DNA from: Chamaea fasciata
Taxonomy: Eukaryota; Chordata; Aves; Passeriformes; Sylviidae
Length of the DNA stretch: 64,000 bases
Reading direction: 5' to 3'
NCBI GenBank assembly: GCA_029207755.1
Contig: JARCOQ010000006.1
Span: 1,776,846 to 1,840,845, forward strand
Shown: piece after piece, positions 22,001-34,800 of the stretch
Numbering within the stretch: position 1 is the first letter of the stretch
Layout: the number at the start of each line of letters is the position of its first letter
Notes under the pieces: model-generated
Databases searched by the model: none
What the model was told of the DNA's origin: nothing
Seen by the model: only the letters and a program-made list of their open reading frames with translations
Made by a program: the position numbers and the translations under genes

Positions 22001-22825
22001 CCCGCGGGGCTCTCCTTGCCCTCCGGCTCTTCTCAGGGTCGGCTTTTGGTCAAGGGGGGTCTGTCCTGGGACTCGGGATGACCCCAGAGCAGGCTCAGGT
22101 TGCAATGGGGTTTGGGGACAGGCGAGGAGGTGGGGATGCAGGGAAGGAGTGCTGGCTCCAAGGGGCTGATGGAGAGAGACGTGTCAATCCGGGCAGCAGC
22201 AGCAGGACTTGGGGGGCTCAGAGGGTCCCAGGCCAGCGTGGCCGTAAGGGGGTGAGGGCCTGGCTGAGCTTCACATCCCAGTGCTGGACAGCCAAGTGCA
22301 GCCAGCAGGAGGAAGGAAGTGGCTGGTGCTGAGCCTTTGCTCCACGCACTCTCCTGATGCTGGACAGGGCACGGAGCCAGTGCTGGCACAGCTGGGCCTG
22401 ATGCACCGAGGGATGGAAATGTGGACAAGCCAGACCCAGCCACGATGGCAGAAATCTTGTCCTGGCAGTGCCGGTTGGGAGCCTGGCACGGGCCCACCCG
22501 TGTGTGGTGTGGCTGGAGCGCTCCATGCTCCCATATCCTGCTGCCTGGGGGCTCACCCAAGGGGGTCACCGTGCCACCACATGCCCCACTCCAGTGACCA
22601 GAACCCCTTGGGTGGGTGGTGTGGAGGTCCCGGGGGCTCCATCCCCACCACGCTGCTCGGGCCCGTGGCAGGGGCAGGAGGGTGGGGTGGGACCCCCGCA
22701 CCCAGAGCGCACGGAGGAAGTGGAGGTTTCACAAGCTGGGGGTACACGTGACACGGGGAGTGTGGCAGGAGGAACCACCAGTGGCCCTGCAGCGCCCCGG
22801 TCCCCGCAGCACAGCCCCGGTGGCC
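22000..22825 (+). other. 5' flank of the DOCK-A gene
   Basis: No coding exon is recognised. A pyrimidine-rich CCCCGCAG just before 22810 could be an acceptor joining an upstream noncoding exon to the ATG exon, but no donor was identified. Confidence 0.35.
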
Positions 22826-25800
22826 ATGGCGCCCTGGCTGCCCACCAAGGAGAAGTATGGCGTGGGTGAGTGGGGGGCTGCTGGCACTAGGCGCTCGGGC
22901 ACAGGGCTGGTGGAATGGGGGTTTCTCAGGGTGAGGTGACATCCATGGTGAGGTGACATCCCCTCCCCCGGCTCTGGTGGTGGCAGTTGGGTGATGGCAC
23001 CAGTGGTGCCGAGCTGGTGCCGCTGTGAGGTGATGTGAGGAGGGGGCCAGGTCCCTGCGGTGCTGGTGCAGGAACAAACAGGGGTAGTGGGGGCTGCAGG
23101 GCTGGTGACAGAATGCTCGGGGAAGGGGACCAAGCAGGACAGGTGCCAGCAGAACCCATGCACCAGGAGTGGTGCTGGTAGGGGTGGGAAGCACTGGGGT
23201 GGGGGCTTGGCTTCCCTCCAGGCTGTGGTTTTGGGCTCAGCCCGGCTGTTGAGGCTCTGGGGGAGCCTTGAGGCACCCCAATAACTTTCTTTAGGTTCCA
23301 GCTGGGGCTTTGTAGCTGCCTTAGTGTTGGTGATGGCAAAGCTGTAGGCACCCCCATTCCTCATAGCACCCCCAGATTGGGTTCCCTGTGCCCTGCACCA
23401 GCCCTGGGCACCCCCACTCCCTGCAGCACCCCCAGCTTCTGCTGGCCCTGGCAGCCCTGTGCTTCTTCCCGTTTCTTGTGGGGCCGTTTCCTGCACCCTT
23501 CCCTTTCACTCTCTGCAGTGCTGGAGCAAGGGCTGAGCTTCTGCAGCGTCCTGGGCAGCACCTGAGTGAGGGCTGAGCTGCTACTGGTCCCAGCTGGCTC
23601 AGGGTCTCTGTAGGGAGTTCAGGGTGATGGGTGGGGTCCTGTGGGACCTCAGGGCTCCTGGTGCCCCAAGGTGTGAGGGTCAGCATGAGGGGTCCTGACA
23701 AGCCAGGTGGGTCTGGGGGTGCTGAAGTTTCAGCTGGGCCTGGCTGGGCCTCAGGGTGGACACAGGCATGGTCCTAGCAGGGACTCCCGGGTGCAGGACC
23801 TGTCCCCCAGTCTGGGGGCCAAACCAGGGCTGCCTGGCCGAGAGCTGTCCTTGGGGCCAGAAATAGTCACAGGGACAGCAGCAGCACAGCTGGGCAGGAA
23901 GTGGCTGGCCACCGGAGAGCTCCTGTCCCCACGGCGCCCCTCCCCTGCCACCAGCTCTGCTGTCCCTAAGCAGACCTGTCCCTGGCCACCAGCCCTGGGC
24001 AGGGGCTCAGCTGGCGCTGACCTCCCCGCACTGCCTGTGCCAGGAGCGGGACCACTGGCACCCAGGGTGCGGGTGGCAGGCAGGGGGGTCCCAAAAGTGA
24101 CCCCCGAGTGTCAAAAGGAGGCTAGGGGCTTCTGCTGTGCTTGGCTCTGTGTGGGCTGTGCCGTGGCGGTCCTCGGGTGTGGAGTTGGTGTGCTCGGGGG
24201 TCTCACGCTGTTTGTGGGGCTGGGGGTCTTCTCCATCTCTTGGGACTGAACGGGGCCTGCTGGAGTGCTGTGGGGGGCTGGCTGTGGGGTGCAGGTGCAC
24301 AGGGCCTGGGGGCTGGTGAGGGGCTCCAGGCAGGGATCCCAATTCCCAGCCCCTCTTCCCACAGCCGTGTGGAACTTCCCGCGCACCAAGGAGCATCACC
24401 TCCCGCTGCAGGTCGGGGAGATGGTGCATATCCTGCAGGCCTCCGAGGGTAAGGGGGACCCCCGGGTGCACCCCAGGGTTCCTGCACCCTCCTTTGTCCC
24501 TGCAGCAGGGGCCAGGACCCTCAGCCTGGCTGACGATGTCCCCTCCCCTCGCAGGCTGGTACTGCGGGTACTCGCTCCGGAACAGGGCTGCCCGGGTAGG
24601 TGACGGGATGCTGGGGTTTTGGGGGCAGGAGGGGCACTGCTGGTGGCTTTCCCTGTCCCTGCTGGGTGTCTGGGGGGACGGAGGGGGCATGGACAGCGGC
24701 TTGCCTTTTCCTTGGGGGGATGCTGGGGTTCGAGGAGGGCAGAGGGTACAGCAGGCTGGGCACTGGGAGCCTCCAGCTGTTCCCCCCTGAGGGACAGCTC
24801 CCAGCTCGGGGGTGCCGACGGCTCTGACTCCCTCAGGGCATCTTCCCGGCCTCGCTGATCCGGCTGAAAGGCGGCGTGGTGGAGCAGCGGGGGTAGGTAC
24901 GGGGCACGGGCAGGGGTGGGTGGGCTCCACCCTCTGCCCCGTGCGGGGTCCCTGCGGTGCTGGGGCGCTCCACGGGTGCCTGTGCCTCCCCTAGGGTGGA
25001 GGAGAGCGTGGTGCCCGCCGAGATGCCCACGGTGCAGGAGATCACCACCACGCTGCGGGAGTGGGCCACCATCTGGAAGCAGCTCTATGTGGTGAGGGAC
25101 GAGGGTCTGGGTGTCGGGGGGGATCTGGGAGCGGGGTGGGGGACATCTGGTGGCCGCGGTGACCCTGTGGTGCTGCCGCAGGCCGGGCAGACGGAGCGGT
25201 ACGGGCAGGTGAAGCGGATGATGCAGGAGCTGATGGAGCAGCGCTCGCAGCTGCTCTCGGGGACGCTGCCCAAGGACCAGCTCCTGCGGCTAAGGAAGGA
25301 GGTGACCGGCAAGATGGACTACGGCAACAAGTGAGGGCGGGGACGGGGCACGGGGACCTCCAATCTGCCTCTGGCACAGGCTGTGCTGTGCCCCAGGTGT
25401 GCTCCCTGGTGGCCTGGCTGGCTGTCCCTGTGTCCCCATCATCCCAGCTGGCTGTCCCGTGATGGCTGGGGACAGTAAGTGTGCCACCAGCTGCTCAAGC
25501 CACCTGGCTAAGGGCTATGGCTGACAAGCCGTGGCTGGGACAGGAATGTTCTCAGTGCTGCCAGCTCCTGTCCCTTTTCCTGGTCGGATCTGTCCTGCCC
25601 CCTCAGACCCTGTGCAAGGACAAGTGAATCCTGGTGGGACACACGGCCCCGTGTGCCCCCAGTCCTGCCTCACCCCATCCCGGCCCCTGCAGGATCCTCG
25701 CGCTGGACCTGGTGGTGCGGGATGAGGACGAGAACATCCTGGACCCCGACAGGACCAGCGTCATCAGCCTCTTCCAGGCACACAGGAGGGCGGCACAGAC

Positions 25801-28800
25801 CCTCACCCAGCGCATCCAGGAGGAGACGGTGAGGCTGCTGCTGGCCCTGCACCCACACCCTGTGCCAGGGGATGTGCCAAGGGCTGAGCTGTGGGGCTGT
25901 GCCCCCCTTGTGCCCCCCAGAGCCCGCAGCAGAGAGCACCAGGCCATGGCACCCACGGGGCTGCTTCGCCCTCTCACAACCTCTACCTCTGCGTCCGCAA
26001 CTTCGTCTGCCACATCGGGGAGGAGGCGCAGCTCTTCATGGCCCTGTACGACCCTGGCGAGCAGCGCATCATCAGGTGGGGCCCCGGGGCACAGGACAGA
26101 CCCTGCCCCTGCTCTGCTGGGTGCTTGTCCTGCTGCTCCCTGTGGCATTCCCCCCGGGCTGCCCTCCTGCCCAGCCCAGAAGGACCCGGCGGGTGTCACG
26201 GGGGGAAGGGGCACGTCCCTTCACAAACGGCTTCTCCAGAATGGGAGGGTTTGTCATGGCGTGCCTGCCGTGCAGCCATATCCCATGGGACAGCTTGTCC
26301 TGCCCCAGGCACTGGGGAGGTGACCAGTGCGGTGACTGGGGACAGCCAGGCTGGGCCAGTGCCTCGGGGACACTGGTGGGATGAGGGGTCCGTGCGGTGG
26401 GAGCTGGGAGGGGCTCTGCCATCCCGCTGCCCACCTCAACCATCCCCCGCCCCGCAGCGAGAACTACGTGATCCGCTGGGCCAGCACCGGGGTCCCCCAG
26501 GACATCGAACTGCTCAACAACCTCAAGGTCGTGTTCACGGTGAGCGCAGAGCCCGAAGGAGCCGCGCTGCTGCCTCCCGCCGCCCCCTCCTGCAGATCTG
26601 CTCCCACCCCCAGCATTTCGGGTGCCCCGTGTCTCCCCGACAGAAGCCGGACCCCCACCAGACCCCCCGCTCGTGTACCCCAGAGCCCTGCCCTGGTGCC
26701 GGGACGTGCTGCCGGCCCTCTGTGGTCCCCTCCCGGTGCTGGGGGTCTCGGGGTCCCTTCCCGTTGTTGGAGGTCCCGGGGTCCCCTCTCGGTGCTGGGG
26801 GTCTCGGGGTGCTCCGTCCCCGCTCGTCCCACGCCCCTCGGCGCTCGCTGACTCAGCGCTTTGGCTGCAGCGCAGCGCTGACCCCCGGGACGCCGCGGAG
26901 CCATCGATATGCAAATGAGCCGGGAAAATCAATGTTAATGAGCAGCATCAGCACTTCGGCTCCGCTGCCGCCCCCCCCGGCTCTCGCCCAGCTCAGAGCC
27001 CTCTGCTCTGCTCGCTGCTGATGTCCCCGCGTGTCCCCACGCGTTGTGGCGTGTCTCTATCCCTTCTTAGCGCCGCTGGAAGGTTTTGGCGCGGGCGCAG
27101 CACCCGGGGGACCCCATCCCTTCCCCAGTGTCTCCGGGGCTGGGGTAAAGGGCCGCCCTGACATCCTTACACCGTGCCAGCTTGCCAAACTGCCTGGTCT
27201 AGGGTGACCCATTGGTACCATCGGTCCTGGCATTGTCGCCATCCCTGGGCCTTGGGACTCCTGGGGTGCACAGAAGCCCCCAGGGCAGCGGGGCTGTGTG
27301 CCCACTGCCCCCACAGTGCAGGGCAGCAGGGACCCTCTGTGCCCACTGGTTCCCCCTGCCCAGCCCTGGGCACCCCGTGATCACCTGGCGGTGGCACGTC
27401 CCCGGCAGTGCTGCCAGTGTCACACGGCCCCTGTCCCCCAGGACCTGGGCAGCACGGACCTGCAGCGGGAGCGGCTGTTCCTGGTGTGCCAAATCATCCG
27501 GCTGGGGCGCATGGACCTGCGGGACAGCCACAGCCGCAAGCTCAGCACGGGCCTGCGCCGGCCCTTCGGCATCTCAGGTGGGGGTGGGCTCCATGGAGAC
27601 CCCCAGGGACTTCCGTGCCACCATCCTGGCACCCCTGCCAGCCATCACATCAAGCTCTGTGATGTCCCTGGGCTGCTCCCACTGTCCCTTTTCCCTGCCT
27701 GCCCACACCGTCCCCCTTGGGGACAAGGGGCACAACACCCGCCCTGTCCTGGCACAGGGGACCCCCAGCACAGCGCTGCTGAGGTGTCCCCAGAACCCTG
27801 GGGAGACCCTCTGCCTTCACCTCCCTTCACCGTCTTGTTCTGGGCATGGATCACTGGCTGGGGGTGCCACCTCTGCCACGGTGTCACCTCCGTGTCACTG
27901 CAGTGATGGACATCACCGACATCACCAAGGGGACGTGTGACAGCGACGAGGACAAGCAGCACTTCATCCCTGTCCACCCGTGAGCCCCATGGGCGGGGGG
28001 AGTGCCTGGGGGGGGCAGTGCTGGGGGGCAGCGGGCAGGCTGGCATGGGGACACCAGGCTGGCATGGGGACACCAGCTGCCAGGGGACAAGAGGTGCAAG
28101 GATCAAAGAGAAAAGGTTTTTTTCCCCTAAATGTGGCTTTTCCAGGGTGGCTACTGATGGTGATTTCCTTCACAATATGATCCGGAAGGCGGTGGAGGGG
28201 AAGGACATCAACCACAAGGGACAAGGTAGAGACGCTGTGTCCCCGGTGCCCACTCTGTGACACAAGACCCCCTCCCTGGCCATCTGCTTGTCACGTGAGG
28301 CAGTCCCTGCAGAGTAGAGGACTTGCTGTGACCCCTGGTGGCCCTGGCTCCCCCAGCTCTTGCTGTCACCCCTTGAGAAATCACTGTGGTCCCTGCAGGG
28401 CTCTGGGTGTCCCTGAAGATGCTGTGGGGAGATCTGAGCCAGGTGAGGAAGGACCACCCGCACCTGGTGGACCGCAGCACGGCGGTGGCTCGCAAGCTGG
28501 GCTACCCAGAGGTCATCATGCCAGGCAAGTGTGGGAGGGACAAGCCTGGGGGTCCCTGGGGATGCCAGCATGTGCCAGGACCTGGCTGACAGGGCTGTCC
28601 TCCCCCAGGTGATGTCAGGAACGACATCTACCTGACGCTGGTGCAGGGCGAGTTCGACAAGGGCAACAAGAAGACGCAGAAGAACGTGGAGGTGACCGTG
28701 TGTGTCTGTGACGAGGCGGGAAATGTGGTGCAGGTATGGCAGGTGTCCCCCGTGTCACCTCACCTCGGGTATGGCAGGTGTCTCCCGTGTCACCTCACCT

Positions 28801-31800
28801 CGGGTAGAGCCAGCAGCTCCAGCAGCAAAACTGTCTTTGAAGAGCCCCTTGGGCCACTGGAGCTGCCCAGAATAGAGATCTGGGAATGGAATAAAGATAT
28901 GGGAAAATGCTGTAAACGGGGTAGAGAGAAAATCGTCTTCCCTTGGGGACAGCCAGACCCCCTGGCCATGCCCATCAGACATCCATCCCCAGCACAGGCA
29001 GAGGGGGAAGGAGCTGGGGACTGGCAGGAGGCCAGGGGGTGTCAGACCCAAGTGTCACCTCCCCAGGCTGGCTCTTGCCTCTCTCCGGGTGTTGTCACAG
29101 CAGTCCTCAGCTGGCTCCTGAGGAATGGGCTGGAATTGCTGAGGGCTCATCTGGGCCGGTGCTGGGATGCATCCTCCATCTCCATCCACAGGGCCAAGCC
29201 CTGATGTGCCCTGGGAGGGCCGTGTGTCCCTTCAGAGGTGACACCAGGCCTGGCAGAAGTGGAGGGGATGGCGTTCAGGAAGGTGTGGGCAGGAGGGCTT
29301 GGGGCATGGTCAGGGCTGGCAGGGATGGGAATTCTCCCTCCCTGTGAGGCCATTTGGGCTGATCCTGAGCTATCTCCTCCTGACAGAACGTGATCCATGC
29401 GGGAGCAGGGGACTGCCCCACCAGCCACTACCGCTCTGTTGTCTACTACCAGCAGCGGCACCAACGTTGGATGGAGACTCTGAAGGTCTGGGGAGCCCCA
29501 GGGCACAGGGACTGGGGTGGGAGAGGGCTGCAGCCCCTCCAGGCTCCTCAGGGCTGCTGCAGGGGGTCCCCTTCAGGGCAGGCGTTTTGGGGGGCAGTCC
29601 TTGGTCCCATCTCAGGGACGATGGAGATGCTGCCAGGGTCACAGCATGACCCCTGGATGGACACCCAGCATGACCAGCTCTGGGGAGGGTGGTCCTGGGA
29701 ATGGGCACTGCAGCCCTGTCCCCATCCCAGTACCCCCAGTTCAGCCTCACTGGTTGACTGGGAAGGATGTGGGGTTATTTGCAGCAGTAGGCGGTCTGGC
29801 ACAGCCCCTGCTCGGGCACAGAGGGACATTGCCCAGGTGGGGGCTCAGCCCGTGCCCCCTGCCCTCACCTTGGCACGCGTTCCCACCCAGATTGCTGTTC
29901 CCATCGAGGACGTCCACAGGACCCACCTGAGGTTCACCTTCCGCCACCGCTCCTCCAGCGACTGTGAGTGTCCCTTGCTCCAGGCCTTCCTCCCTGCCTG
30001 GAGGTGTGTCCCTGGTCCCCTCCGACTCCCCCTCACCTCACCCCCGTGTGTCCCCCCCCAGCCAAGGACAGGAGCGAGCGGATTTTCTCCATGGCCTTCG
30101 TGAGGTTGATGCGCCCCGATGGCACCACGCTGCGGGATGGGGAGCACGACCTGGTGCTCTACAAGGTATGGGGGGGACCCCAGAGCCCCCTGAAGTTTGG
30201 GGAGGGGTGTGGGACAGCAGCACTTCTGAGGCCAGGGTGCCAGTCCCTGCCTGAGCCACCGTGCTGGTGGCACGTACCCGAAGTCCCCGAGGGTTTGCGG
30301 TGCCTCCCTGCCCGTCCTCGCTGTCCTTGGTGGCGGGGGCTCCCCGCACACAGCGTCTCCAATCCCTGCGCTGCTCCTTTGGAATGACAAGTTTTGTTTG
30401 GAAAAAGGTGATTTAAGCGTTTGTGACGGGGAGGGAACGTCCCCGTGGTGGGGCTGCGCTTCACCTGATTTCACCAGCCCTGGCGCTGCTCGGGTTTGCT
30501 CCGGGAGAGTGGAGGGGAGGGGAAATCGCTGTTCATTTGGGAAAAACGCAGTCAGCTCCAACGTGAAGGGCCCCTGAAGGGGCTGCCCCCTTACCTGGCG
30601 TCCCCTTCCTGCACTGGGGCTGCTGCGACCAGAGCAGTGGGAGGCATGAGCTGGTCTCTCTGCCAGGGCGAGCTCAGGGCTCTTCCCTGTGTGCGGACAC
30701 CTCCTGGAGTCCCTGCCTGGCCATGGAGCTCCAGTGTCCCTGGGGGGGTCGCCTGCTCCCCCGCCCCTGGGCTGCTGCATGGGAGTGTTCTCTGATTTTG
30801 GCAACGTGACCACAGTTTCTCCAGGCGCAGCCACGTCCCTCCCTGAGTCTTGCCTTTTTTTGGGATGAGCCAACCTGCTCCCTCCTGCTGCAGCAGCCCA
30901 GGACAGGGACAGACCATGCTGTTCCTCCCTGAGGCTCCTGAACATTTGAAATCATTATTATATCCCTCCTCCCTGCTTTATTTTTGGGCAAAAGACCCAA
31001 ATTCTTTGACTGCTGCCATGGCCCTCGGCGCTGGCTCTGGTCCCTGGCTCTCTGGGGACTGTCCCCTCCACAGCAGGAGCATATTGGGCACCTTTGGGAT
31101 GTGCCAGTGCTGGCTGTGGCAGTGAGAGGAAACCTCCCACACCTCCCTGCTAGGAGAACAAACCCCCCACACCTCCCTTCTGGGTCCCTGTTCCCCTCAG
31201 AGCTGTCCCTGCCCTCCTGAACCACCACGTCCTGCGCTGCTCCGTCCTCTCCCTGTCTGACTCCGGCTCTTCCCGGCAGACACCGGGGGCTGGACTCTGG
31301 GAGTCAGAAGCTATTTCATCTTTTTATCTCTGCTTGCCAAAGGAATGTGAGTGAAAGGCTTTTAGCTGCTCAGACCTCTTGATCTCCAGCTGGTCTGAGC
31401 TCCAGCCAGTTTTCCCTGCGCGGGTTCGGCCCTGGGAAGGAGCACAGGGCTCCTGTGTGTTGGCTGCTCGTAGCAGGTGTCCTGGAGGGGAAAATCCAAC
31501 AGGAAACATCTCTGTCACCTCCATCTGACCTTCAGCTGGAGGGGTTTCACCCTGAGAGGCTGCAGGCAGGGAAGGATGGATGTTTGTGAGCTCTGCAGCC
31601 CTGCTGGCTGGCTCTGGTCAATCCCTTATGTCCCAGGCTGGCCAATGAGCAGGAAAGGTCATTCAGAGTCACCCCAGTGAGTCCTCCTGGATGGAACCTT
31701 TTCAGCTTAGAGTAGAGGACACAGAAATAGGCTGTTTTGGAGGCCCTGGCATGCCCATACAGGTAGCAAACGTAGGGTGACAATGGTGTTGTGGAACAGG

Positions 31801-34800
31801 CTGTCCTGGACACCTGGGTGTTGTCCTGCTCCATGTCAGTGTCCCGGTGCGTGCCGGTGTCCCCACTGCATGTCCATCCCCGCAGCAGTGCCCAGGGGTG
31901 TTTAATTTCCAGCCCCACACTCCTCTTTGTCACTCTGCTCCTCCTGCCTGTTGTCCTGTCCCCGCTGTGTGACACGAGCTGGGGTTTGGTGTCTCCCCCA
32001 GCTCATTTTCCCAGCTGAGGGGTCCCTGTGGATCCCCTCAGGGAGCAGCTTTGTGGGATCAGCGTGGGGGAGCCAGAGGGTACCCAGGGGTGGGATGAAG
32101 GTTCTGTATGGTGGGAGGCACCAGCCATGGGGTCAGCACACAGCGGGCCAACCCTGTCCCCTGGGGCTCCAGCTGTGACCTGTGTTGTGCCCTGCAGGGT
32201 GACAGCAAGAAGCTGGAGGACGCCAGCGCCTACCTGTCCCTGCCCTCGGAGCGGAACCTGTCGGAGTCAAAGCTCCTCTCTGGCTCCTCCTTCCGTGTCA
32301 GCGGGGCCGCGCCGGCTTTGGCCGTGTCCACCCGGGACAGCTTCCAAATCTCCACGCTCATCTGCTCCACCAAGCTGACCCAGAATGGTGAGTCCTGATC
32401 CCCCACGGCGGGGGAGGCGGGGCTGTGTCCCCTCCCCGGTGCTGTTCCCATCCTCTGGATCACGCTGCTCCCGATGCTCGGCTCTCCAGCGCCCATCGCA
32501 CTGGGACAACGGGATGAGAACAGTGGGAACAGCGAGTGCTCAGTTACTGTTTGGCCATGCTCAGAATGGCCAAGGCTGTTCCTGGGGAGATCAGCTCCAT
32601 CAGGGTATTTTGGGGGGGGCTGCAATCCGCTGGAGAGGAGCAGCAGCGAGTGGAATTCCCACTTGAATATGGCTGCATGACCTTCCTTCGGAATTGAGGT
32701 GGGAATTGGAGCTCTGTGGTTTAACCCCCCATTCCTGGGTTGGCTCAGGGGAGTTTCCACCCCTGGCCTGCTCTACACAGGTCGGGGCAGCTGAGAACAT
32801 TCGTGCCCCCTTAGCCCTGACACATCCCGCCCTGGCCAGGGAAAGGCCCACGGGAATTCTGGGCTCTCCTCCCACCTGCTGCAAGGCTGGAAGTTGGGAA
32901 TGGCTCATCCTGCTCTGGCTGAAGTGCAGGGAGCTCGGGGGATGTGACCTCGTGGTGTGGGGATGTGACACATGGTGACAACGTGGCTGCAGGGCCCAGG
33001 GCACTGAGGTTCAGCATGGAGGGGTCAGGGATGAGGCTGCTCCATTAATTCCCTTCCTGCAGCACGATTTTGTCTCCCACAGCCACGACCTATTTAAAGT
33101 TTGTGCTTTATGGCCCTGGCCAAATCAGGGGATTTCAGCACTGAGCAGTGGCTGTGTGAGGGGGTTCTGGCTGTTCCTGGCAGTGTCCTGGCAGCTCCTG
33201 GGCAGCCAGGATGGGATGGGGGAGCTGGGGGTTTGTAACACTGGGGTCAGTGAGTGGTCAGTGCTGACCGCCCCATTCCTCCTGCCCAGTGAACCTGCTG
33301 GGGCTGCTGAAGTGGCGCTCCAAGCCCAGCCTGCTCTGTGGGAACCTCCAGAAACTGATGAACGTGGATGGAGGGGAGGTCATCAAGGTACAGCCAGGAT
33401 TTGCTCCCCTCCCTCCCTCCCTGGTTCCTGCACTCCCCATGCCCACCAGCTGGGTCTTGGGCAATGCTGGGGTCAGCGCTCGAGCCCTCACAGCCCTCAT
33501 GTCCCCCCAGTTCCTGCAGGACACACTGGATGCCCTGTTCTCCATCATGATGGAGCACTCGCAGACAGATGTTTATGACACCCTTGTGTTTGATGCCCTG
33601 GTGAGCAGAACCTGTGTGGGTCTGAGCCCCCCCCAGTGACGGGTGGGCACTGGGCCAATGGGGTTTGCTGGTCTGAGTGACCCAGCCCAGGGCAGGGCTG
33701 CGTTCTGAGGGACACTGTCCCTCTGGGGGACAATCCCAGCAGGATTCAAAGGCATTTCTCCCACACCAAGCCAAGAATGCTCCCGGTGATGGGACCAGGC
33801 CAGGGTGGGGTCGGGATGGCTGTTGCTCTGCCCAGGCATCCCCTTGCCCATGCTAAACCGTGCCCCTTGCCTGCTGCCCTCAGGTTTTCATTGTGAGGTT
33901 GGTGGCTGACAGAAAGTTCCAGCATTTCAACACGGTCCTGGAGGCTTACATCCGCCAGCACTTCAGCGCCACGCTCGCCTACAAGTGCGTTCCTGGGGGC
34001 TGTGGCACGGGGAGGGAATGCTGGGGGACAGGGCTGGGACAGCCAGGATGGGGCTGAGACAGTGGGTGCAGGGTCTGGCAGGGCTGGAATGCCCACAGAT
34101 ATCCCACCCCGCAGGAAGCTGCTGGCGGTGCTGACTCAGTACGTGGAGCAGGCGGGCCGGGGGGAGCCCTGCGAGGCCCTCCCACGCACCTTCAAGGCCC
34201 TGGAGTACATCTTCAAGTTCATCGTCCGCTCCCGGCGCCTCTTTGCCCAGTAAGTGCTCCCAGTGCTCCCAGTGCCGTGTGCCAGCACCCTGCTGGAGCC
34301 TGGTCCCTGGCTCGGGGTCTGTGGGAGGGAGGTCCCTGTGCTGTGGGAGCGCTGTCAGTGCCATCGTCAGCCCCAGGGTTGTGGCAATGGCAGCTCAACC
34401 CACCTGGTGTGGCACCCAGGTTGGCACCCACCGCTCCTGGCTGTGGTGCTGTGTTAGCTCGTCCCCAGGCGAGGCTCCTCCATGGCTGTGAATCCTCTCC
34501 TCGAGGATTCTGGCAGTTTTCAGCTTCGTGCCATCCTCTGGACGCTGCTGGACGATGGTGATCCACTCTGAGGGTGGGCAGTGCTGTCCGCCTTAGGGTG
34601 GGAGAGCTCTCTGGCCACCCCAAATTCCCAGCAATGACCCTGCCCCACAGTGACCCTACACCACAGTGACCCTGCCCCGCAGTGACCCTGCCCCAGCCAC
34701 CCCTGACAGGGGGTTTCCAATGAGCTCTTAAAATCCTCCCACAACCGAGAGGGCAAAATGTCCTGGGCAGTCTGTGCCCCAGTGCTGGGAAGGTTTCCTG

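Larger units (their letters stand above)
28609..32387 (+). other. Exons encoding the DHR-1 (C2-like) domain
   Basis: Exons 14-18 encode residues from about 420 to 616. The region opens with [18 protein letters not shown] and continues through [39 protein letters not shown] and [13 protein letters not shown], all DHR-1 landmarks. In DOCK-A proteins this domain binds PtdIns(3,4,5)P3 at the leading edge. Exon 18 also carries a variable serine-rich loop before [20 protein letters not shown]. Confidence 0.85.
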
